Shown: piece by piece, positions 1-5,455 of the stretch
How the letters are laid out: each line of letters starts with the position of its first letter
How positions within the stretch are numbered: the first letter of the stretch is position 1
Source: Bacteroidota bacterium
GTDB taxonomy: Bacteria > Bacteroidota > Bacteroidia > Chitinophagales > Chitinophagaceae
Length of the DNA stretch: 8,627 nucleotides
Direction: 5' to 3'
Assembly (NCBI GenBank): GCA_018267795.1
Contig: JAFDXS010000069.1
Coordinates: 1-8,627 of the forward strand
Translations under genes and position numbers: made by a program
The notes under the pieces: generated by a model
What the model was told of the DNA's origin: nothing
The model's input: the letters and a program-made list of their open reading frames with translations, nothing else
Database searches by the model: none

Positions 1-483
1 GGCTGTTTTTTCAGCTACTGAGCCATTGCGTAATCTATATAAAGGGAAGTGGTCGCCAATAGCATCAACTGTTTTTATGTATTGCTGCAACGCCGCTTTT
101 TCGTTTGGGAAATAGGGCAGTAACTGCTCCACGAAATTTTCACTACCAATACCATGTGGATATTGGATATCTTCTTCTCCAAATGCTATTCGATCAAAAC
201 CATTATTATCTAATGCTTTAAGTGATAGGTTATTCATGATGTCGGCATGTCGGAATATGTGCCAAAGTGTATGACCTTCTCCCAGGCCACCTATGTAGTG
301 CACGCAGCTATCGAATATCGTTTTTTGAACCGAGAAAGTTTGCAGGCAGCCGCCTATTTGTTTGTCTTTCTCCAGAACGCAGACTTTCATGCCCTCCTTA
401 GCAAGCATGACAGCAGATAATAAGCCACCAAGCCCGCTTCCGATAATGACTACATCATATAAATCAGGCGAGCTATTGATAAT
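1..483 (-). CDS. RetSat/CrtI-like FAD-dependent oxidoreductase, 3' end beyond window
   Basis: This is the N-terminal 161 codons of a flavoprotein of the phytoene desaturase / all-trans-retinol 13,14-reductase (RetSat) superfamily; the C-terminus lies beyond base 1. Counting from the ATT at 483-481, a Rossmann dinucleotide loop GSGLGG sits at residues 15-20 in YDVVIIGSGLGGL. An acidic strand end (VLEK, Glu38) should bind the ribose, followed by GGCLQTF (44-50) and FDSCVHYIGG (57-66). That last block resembles the FDTGIHYIG block of animal RETSAT as I remember it, which is why I prefer RetSat-like over a generic amine oxidase. The substrate cannot be told. No ATG, GTG or TTG occurs in frame between the upstream stop and the Rossmann loop. 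The first in-frame ATG (408-406) lies after the loop and would delete it. ATT at 483, ATC at 480 or ATA at 504 would give a normal N-terminus, so the boundary given is provisional. It follows the mutase gene by 20 bases and is probably in its operon. Confidence 0.8.
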   Translation of the reverse strand, partial: MINSSPDLYDVVIIGSGLGGLLSAVMLAKEGMKVCVLEKDKQIGGCLQTFSVQKTIFDSCVHYIGGLGEGHTLWHIFRHADIMNNLSLKALDNNGFDRIAFGEEDIQYPHGIGSENFVEQLLPYFPNEKAALQQYIKTVDAIGDHFPLYRLRNGSVAEKTA

Positions 484-503
484 AACGGGATTTAAGAAAG
501 TTA

Positions 504-1898
504 TTAATCTGCTTTTTCCAGCATCATTTCCTTTATATCAGCCATTATACGCTTAGCGATATTGCCTGCCATAGTTTCTGTGCTGCTTTCGGCATATATA
601 CGTATAATAGGTTCGGTATTGGAAGTGCGCAGATGCACCCAATCGTTATCAAACTCTATACGCAAGCCATCTTCTATATTAATAGGCTGCTTCTTATACT
701 TGTCTTTTATTTGCTTGAAGACTTTTTTCACATTCACTTCCGGTGCCAGTTCTATTTTATTCTTTGAAATGAAATAGTCGGGATATGTGCGGCGTAGTGC
801 TTTTACTGTTTTACCTGATTTGGCAAGGTGTGTAAGAAACAGCGCAATGCCTATTAATGCATCACGGCCATAGTGCAATTCGGGTACTATAACACCGCCA
901 TTGCCTTCACCACCTATTACTGCATTTACTTCCTTCATTTTCTTCACTACGTTCACTTCGCCTACTGCACTTGGGTAGTATTGTCCGCCATGTTTTTCTG
1001 TAACGTCCTTCAGTGCGCGTGTGGAAGAAAGATTGGAAACCGTATTTCCTTTTTTATGAGATAATATATAATCTGCTATAGCTACTAATGTATATTCCTC
1101 ACCAAATAAACTACCATCATCGCAGACAAAGCATAGACGGTCCACATCCGGATCTACGGCAATACCCATTGTTGCATTTTGCTTAGCTACTACTGAGCAT
1201 AGCTCCGTAAGGTTTTCAGGCAGTGGCTCCGGATTATGAGCAAAACGTCCTGTAACCTCTTCATTAATAACAATGACATCAGCAACACCTAATTCTTTAA
1301 GTAGCGCCGGAACAGCAAGCGCACCAGTTGAATTTACAGGATCTACAACTATTTTGAAATTCTGTTTTTTTATTGCCTTTACATCTACCAGCGGGTGGGC
1401 AAGTATAGTTTCTATATGCTTGCGTATATAATCTTCGTTATAGCTTAGCTTGCCTATTTTATTAATGTCGGCAAACCTGGGTTCATTTTTTTCGGCGTAA
1501 TCTAAAATCCACTGGCCTGCTTCTGCACTTAAAAATTCACCCTCTTTATTTAACAACTTTAAAGCATTCCATTCCTTAGGATTGTGACTGGCAGTAAGTA
1601 TAATACCGCCTGCAGCGCTTTCTAATTTTACAGCCATTTCCACTGTTGGGGTAGTGCTGAGGCCAAGGTCAATAACATCGAAGCCTACACTTTGTAAGGT
1701 AGAAGCAACAAGATTTCTTACCATTTCGCCACTGATACGACCATCGCGGCCTATAACTATTGTTTTATTCTCTGTATCCTGAGCTATCCATGCAGCGTAT
1801 GCCGTGGTGAATTTTACAATATCTATGGGGGTTAATCCGGTGCCTGGTTTGCCGCCAATCGTTCCTCTAATACCAGATATAGATTTTATAAGTGCCAT
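504..1898 (-). CDS. glmM: Phosphoglucosamine mutase (alpha-D-phosphohexomutase family)
   Basis: A complete 464-residue cytosolic phosphohexomutase. GlmM interconverts glucosamine-6-phosphate and glucosamine-1-phosphate on the route to UDP-GlcNAc for peptidoglycan and outer-membrane glycolipid. All four family signatures are present in order: the phosphoserine loop TASHNP (102-107, Ser104), the Mg-binding loop DPDVDR (249-254), the sugar-binding loop GGEGNGG (329-335) and the phosphate-binding loop RTSNTEP (424-430). The length fits the family. The start at 1898 gives MALIKSISGIRGTIGG, the conserved N-terminus, and is preceded by a purine-rich GAAAGAAAG. An in-frame ATG at 1955 would add 19 residues with no family look. 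The sugar loop is GEGNGG rather than the GEMSGH or GEQSGH common in proteobacterial enzymes, so phosphomannomutase or phosphoglucomutase activity remains possible. Family certainty is high; substrate certainty is moderate. The gene leads a likely operon with the flavoprotein at 1-483. Confidence 0.9.
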   Translation of the reverse strand: MALIKSISGIRGTIGGKPGTGLTPIDIVKFTTAYAAWIAQDTENKTIVIGRDGRISGEMVRNLVASTLQSVGFDVIDLGLSTTPTVEMAVKLESAAGGIILTASHNPKEWNALKLLNKEGEFLSAEAGQWILDYAEKNEPRFADINKIGKLSYNEDYIRKHIETILAHPLVDVKAIKKQNFKIVVDPVNSTGALAVPALLKELGVADVIVINEEVTGRFAHNPEPLPENLTELCSVVAKQNATMGIAVDPDVDRLCFVCDDGSLFGEEYTLVAIADYILSHKKGNTVSNLSSTRALKDVTEKHGGQYYPSAVGEVNVVKKMKEVNAVIGGEGNGGVIVPELHYGRDALIGIALFLTHLAKSGKTVKALRRTYPDYFISKNKIELAPEVNVKKVFKQIKDKYKKQPINIEDGLRIEFDNDWVHLRTSNTEPIIRIYAESSTETMAGNIAKRIMADIKEMMLEKAD

Positions 1899-2111
1899 AT
1901 TTCTTTCTTTCAGTGCGAAGATAATAGTTTCATAACCTTGTAAACAATTAAACAAAAAAGATTATTGGTAAAATACAATAAAGCAGTTTGCTTTTATGTT
2001 GGTTTCCAACCCAATGGCAGTAAGTTACTATAACAATAATTTATGAATTACCTCAATTAGAGGGATTGCATGTGATAGGTGATTACATTATTTTGCATAA
2101 AATATTCCTAT
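1899..2111. other. Divergent intergenic region between glmM and the M16 peptidase
   Basis: These 213 AT-rich bases separate two divergently transcribed genes and must hold promoters for both. The plus-strand promoter candidate is listed separately. I found no convincing TAnnTTTG element on the minus strand for glmM. A short inverted repeat, GTTGG-TTT-CCAAC, lies at 1998-2010 but is too small to call an operator. No small gene or RNA is evident. Confidence 0.5.
2066..2095 (+). promoter_or_regulatory. Candidate Bacteroidota-type promoter of the M16 peptidase gene
   Basis: TTG at 2066-2068 is followed after 19 bases by TTATTTTG at 2088-2095. The known Bacteroidota sigma-ABfr pattern is TTTG or TTG, then 19-21 bases, then TAnnTTTG, so this has one mismatch in the -7 box. 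Transcription would begin near 2100, leaving a very short leader before the ATG at 2112. It would also exclude the GTG at 2079 as a start. This is pattern matching in AT-rich DNA and could be chance. Confidence 0.4.
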
Positions 2112-4964
2112 ATGTCTCCGATTACAAAGAAAATGACCGGACGTTTTATTGCCGGTTTGCTGGTATTGGCAGCAGCCAATACTTGCAGCTATGCCCAGGA
2201 CCTACAGGCAAGACTGCCGGTGGATCCGCACGTTATCACAGGTAAGTTTGCCAATGGGCTAACTTACTATATACGCCCAAATGCAAAACCGGAAAATAAG
2301 GTGGAGCTGCGACTGGTGGTAAATGCAGGCTCTATACTGGAAAATGACAACCAGCAGGGGTTGGCCCACTTTATGGAGCACATGAACTTTAATGGCACTA
2401 AAAACTTTCAGAAGAATGACCTGGTAAGCTACCTGCAATCTATAGGCGTACAATTTGGCGCTGATCTGAATGCTTATACATCATTTGATGAAACAGTATT
2501 TATATTGCCCATACCGACAGATAAACCGGAAAACCTTGAAAAGGGCTTCCAGATAATAGAAGACTGGGCGCATAATGCACTGCTAACAGACAGTGATATA
2601 GACGGTGAACGTGGTGTGGTGCTGGAAGAAAGCCGATTGGGCAAAGGTGCAGGGATGCGTATGCGCGATAAATACTTTCCAAGGTTGGCATCGGGTACAA
2701 AATATGCAGAACGCTTGCCTATAGGTAAAGATGATATACTGAAGAACTTTAAGTATGGTACCATCCGTAGCTTTTACCACGACTGGTATCGCCCTGATCT
2801 GCAGGCGGTAATGGTGGTAGGTAATATAGATAGCGCTACTGCTATGAAGATGCTGCAAAAGCATTTTGGCAGCCTGCAAAACCCTAAAAATGAACATGAA
2901 CGTACTTATGTAACTGTAAAACCACGTACAGCACCTGATGCTATGGTGGTAACCGATAAAGAAGCTACTAATGCATTTCTGCAGATAATGTACCCATTCA
3001 CTAAAAAACATGATGATATAACGCTGGGTGACTATAAGGAAGCCTTGAAACGCTACCTGGTAATATCTATGCTGAACACTCGCCTGAGCGACCTGGCGCA
3101 GGGAGCCAATCCGCCATTCGTATTTGGTGCAGCTAATTTCCAGGGGCTTATACATGGCTATGAGAGCTTTAGCTGCTTTGCAATGTTTGGCAACGGTGGT
3201 GCTGAAACTGCTGTAAATGCGGTAACTGCTGAAATAGTACGTGCTCAGAAATATGGCTTTACGGAAACAGAACTGGAGCTGGCTAAGAAAGACATGATGA
3301 GCAATATAGAAAAGCAGTATAACGAGCGTGAAAAGACGGAGAGCAAGACATACGTATCTGAATACATCCGCAACTTCCTGGATAAGGAAGATATGCCCGG
3401 CATAGAAAATGAATACAGTTATTATAAAGAATTGCTGCCAACTATAGGACTGACTGATGTAAGCGGCCTGGTAAAAGAATGGACTGCTAATTCCAATACA
3501 TTTACGCTGATAACAGCGCCTGATAAACCGGAAGAAAAGCTGCCTAATGATGCAGACCTGCTGGCTATGACTAAAAAAGGCCTGAGCCAGGACGTGAAGC
3601 CGATGGAAGAAAAGAAAGTGGCCAGCAGCCTGATGGATAGTAAACCAACACCGGGTAAGGTAACTGCTACCCAAAAAGATGAGCAACTAGGTACTACTAC
3701 ATATACGCTAAGCAATGGCATAAAGGTGACTATAAAACCAACCGATTTTAAAAGTGATGAAATACTGATGCGTGGCCTGAAACAGGGCGGTACAGGCAGT
3801 TATGGCGTAGCTGATAAATACAATGCAAGCTTTTGTACTAACGCTATACAGGCAATGGGCGTAGCAGCTTTTACTCCTGCAGACCTTGACAAAGTAACGG
3901 CGGGTAAAGATATACGTGCAAATACCTTTATGACTGATGTGAGTGATGGGGTACAGGCATCCAGTACTGTAAAAGATTTTGAATCTATGCTGCAACTTGT
4001 AAACTTAAACCTGACACAACCACGTAAAGATGGCCAGTTGTTTAACGCTTACAGAAAAAAAATGGAAACACAATTCCAGAATATGCGCGCTAATCCGCAA
4101 ATGGCATTTTCTGATACGCTGTATAAAGTGCTATACAACAATAACCCCCTTGCTATCATGGTGCCTAAAGCTGAAGATTTTGAGAAAATGAACCTTGACA
4201 GAGTAGCAGATATTTATCATAATGAATTTGGCAGTGCAGATGGTTACCAATTCTTTATAGTAGGTAACGTGGATGAAAAAACAGCGATACCACTGATAGA
4301 AACATACTTGGGCAGCATACCTGCTACAAATAAGCAGGTGAGCTTTAAAGATAATGGTGTGCGTCCTATAAATGGAGTGCATAAACTGGATGTAAAAAAA
4401 GGCAGTGAAAAGCAAAGCATGATAGCGGCTAATTTCTATGGTGATATAAAATACACTGAGGATATGCAACTGAAAGCTCAGGCTGTAGCTGAAGTGCTGA
4501 ATATAAAAGTGATAGAAGAGCTGCGTGAAAAAATGGGTGGCATATATACCGGGGGCTTCAGAGCATCTGTAGTAAAAGAACCATATGAACACTACAATAT
4601 GTCTCTGCGCCTGCCCTGCGGACCTGAAAATGTAGATAAGCTACTGGCTGCAGCAAATGAAGAAATTAAAAACCTGAAAGAAAAAGGCCCTGATGCGAAA
4701 GACGTAGAGAAAATAAAGAGCCAATGGCTGGAGAAATACCACACCAGCGTAAAGGAGAATAAATATTGGACTGAAAAACTGGAGAACGTAATGTTCTGGG
4801 GTAGGGACAAAAACAATGTACTAGACTATGAAGCAGTGGTAAATAAACTGAGTGCCTCTGATATTCAAAATGCAGCAAAGCAGTTGTTTAATGGCAAAAA
4901 TGAATTCATCTCAGTTTTATATCCTGAGCCTTCAGGGCCAAGCAGCTCCAGGAACAGTAATTAG
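2112..4964 (+). CDS. Secreted M16-family (pitrilysin/PqqL-like) zinc metallopeptidase
   Basis: A complete peptidase of 950 residues, probably periplasmic or envelope-associated. A signal peptide is visible: KK and R near residues 6-11, a hydrophobic core FIAGLLVLAAA, then SYA-Q with likely cleavage after Ala28. The inverted zinc motif is HFMEH (His86, Glu89, His90). ERGVVLEE (166-173) supplies the downstream glutamates, with Glu173 the likely third zinc ligand by analogy with pitrilysin. The architecture is two M16 halves: an active domain (about 41-200) with its M16_C partner (about 205-400), then a second half from about 530 without HxxEH and a final M16_C domain (about 690-880). Arg805 and Tyr812 in LREKMGGIY keep the seven-residue spacing of the substrate-binding Arg824/Tyr831 pair of insulin-degrading enzyme. 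The family cuts unfolded polypeptides in a closed chamber; the natural substrate here is unknown. ATG at 2112 is preferred over GTG at 2079; ATG at 2133 would also keep the signal peptide. No T9SS sorting domain is seen. Confidence 0.93.
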   Translation: MSPITKKMTGRFIAGLLVLAAANTCSYAQDLQARLPVDPHVITGKFANGLTYYIRPNAKPENKVELRLVVNAGSILENDNQQGLAHFMEHMNFNGTKNFQKNDLVSYLQSIGVQFGADLNAYTSFDETVFILPIPTDKPENLEKGFQIIEDWAHNALLTDSDIDGERGVVLEESRLGKGAGMRMRDKYFPRLASGTKYAERLPIGKDDILKNFKYGTIRSFYHDWYRPDLQAVMVVGNIDSATAMKMLQKHFGSLQNPKNEHERTYVTVKPRTAPDAMVVTDKEATNAFLQIMYPFTKKHDDITLGDYKEALKRYLVISMLNTRLSDLAQGANPPFVFGAANFQGLIHGYESFSCFAMFGNGGAETAVNAVTAEIVRAQKYGFTETELELAKKDMMSNIEKQYNEREKTESKTYVSEYIRNFLDKEDMPGIENEYSYYKELLPTIGLTDVSGLVKEWTANSNTFTLITAPDKPEEKLPNDADLLAMTKKGLSQDVKPMEEKKVASSLMDSKPTPGKVTATQKDEQLGTTTYTLSNGIKVTIKPTDFKSDEILMRGLKQGGTGSYGVADKYNASFCTNAIQAMGVAAFTPADLDKVTAGKDIRANTFMTDVSDGVQASSTVKDFESMLQLVNLNLTQPRKDGQLFNAYRKKMETQFQNMRANPQMAFSDTLYKVLYNNNPLAIMVPKAEDFEKMNLDRVADIYHNEFGSADGYQFFIVGNVDEKTAIPLIETYLGSIPATNKQVSFKDNGVRPINGVHKLDVKKGSEKQSMIAANFYGDIKYTEDMQLKAQAVAEVLNIKVIEELREKMGGIYTGGFRASVVKEPYEHYNMSLRLPCGPENVDKLLAAANEEIKNLKEKGPDAKDVEKIKSQWLEKYHTSVKENKYWTEKLENVMFWGRDKNNVLDYEAVVNKLSASDIQNAAKQLFNGKNEFISVLYPEPSGPSSSRNSN

Positions 4965-4987
4965 AATAACATCACATAGAATACAAC

Positions 4988-5016
4988 AGAAAGGCTGCAT
5001 TTATTGCAGCCTTTCT
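4988..5016. terminator. Bidirectional hairpin between convergent genes
   Basis: A perfect 12-bp stem (AGAAAGGCTGCA paired with TGCAGCCTTTCT) encloses the five-base loop TTTAT. It starts 23 bases after the peptidase stop and lies 26 bases beyond the receiver gene's stop on the other strand, so it can end transcription from both sides. The A/T-rich stem base gives a short U stretch in either direction, although no long U tract follows. Confidence 0.8.
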
Positions 5017-5022
5017 CTATAT

Positions 5023-5038
5023 AACAATAGCTATTGTT
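5023..5038. terminator. Second perfect palindrome with T-rich tail, possible accessory terminator
   Basis: AACAATAGCTATTGTT is a perfect 16-base palindrome six bases beyond the main hairpin. On the plus strand it is followed by a T-rich stretch (TTATTATTTA), so the transcript could form a weak six-pair stem with an AGCU loop and a U-rich tail. It could serve as a backup terminator for the peptidase transcript, a protein-binding dyad, or be chance. On the minus strand it starts three bases after the receiver gene's stop. Confidence 0.35.
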
Positions 5039-5041
5039 TTA

Positions 5042-5455
5042 TTATTTAGGCAGTAACCACAGTTTTGCTATAGAATCTGTAATGTGTACCAGGTCGCTAT
5101 AGGTATCGGGCTTTGTGACAAAACAGTTAGCGCCTAACTGATATGAGACTTCCTTATCTTTTTCAGACGAAGAAGTTGTAAGCACAATAACCGGAATTGG
5201 CTTTAAGTTATCTGTGTCTTTTATTTCCTTTAAAATATCCCGGCCACTTTTGCCAGGCATATTTAAGTCTAATAATATTAGTGCATCCTGATGGGGTATC
5301 GGGTTGTCTACAAGGTACGCTAATAGCTGGTCGCCATTTTGCATAAAGACATAGTCATAATGGTGTTTATTCTGTAAAAATGCATCCTTAATTGATTCCC
5401 TGTCATCCTCGTCATCATCTACAATAAATACGGAATAGTTCTTTGTCAATTTCAT
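5042..5455 (-). CDS. Single-domain response regulator (CheY/Rcp1-like receiver)
   Basis: A 137-residue receiver domain with no output domain. The residues of a working receiver are all visible: the acidic pocket at Asp13/Asp14 in VDDDEDD, the phospho-acceptor Asp63 in LLDLNMPG, the switch threonine in VLTTSSS (93-97) and Lys115 in VTKP. The insertion-rich, Rcp1-like layout matches regulators that accept phosphate from phytochrome-class kinases such as the one encoded immediately upstream. Its start ATG (5455-5453) overlaps the kinase stop as ATGA, so translation is probably coupled. An in-frame ATG at 5545 would add 30 residues inside the kinase gene and looks spurious, because the family begins just before the FIVDDD strand. 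Without a DNA-binding or enzymatic domain it must act by protein contact or as a phosphorelay intermediate; its target cannot be seen. Confidence 0.92.
   Translation of the reverse strand: MKLTKNYSVFIVDDDEDDRESIKDAFLQNKHHYDYVFMQNGDQLLAYLVDNPIPHQDALILLDLNMPGKSGRDILKEIKDTDNLKPIPVIVLTTSSSEKDKEVSYQLGANCFVTKPDTYSDLVHITDSIAKLWLLPK
5452..5455 (-). other. ATGA stop/start overlap of the kinase and receiver genes
   Basis: The kinase stop TGA (5454-5452) and the receiver start ATG (5455-5453) share two bases within ATGA. This is the classic arrangement for translational coupling and points to matched synthesis of the two partners. Confidence 0.9.

Noticed and set aside
1896..1955. Upstream in-frame start of the mutase at 1955
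   Set aside because: It would add 19 residues unlike the family, whereas MALIKSISGIRG at 1898 is the conserved N-terminus and has a purine-rich stretch before it.
1998..2010. Inverted repeat GTTGG-TTT-CCAAC as an operator
   Set aside because: Only five base pairs per arm and no second copy nearby; expected by chance.
2169..2195. Lipoprotein signal (lipobox) in the M16 peptidase around Cys25
   Set aside because: The residues before the cysteine are A-N-T, which do not fit the lipobox pattern with Gly, Ala or Ser at -1, while SYA-Q fits an ordinary signal peptidase I site.
2583..3686. A long minus-strand open frame (367 codons) opposite the peptidase gene
   Set aside because: The peptide has no recognisable domain and a composition rich in Tyr, His, Phe and Ile typical of an antisense shadow. 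The plus-strand frame carries clear M16 motifs throughout.
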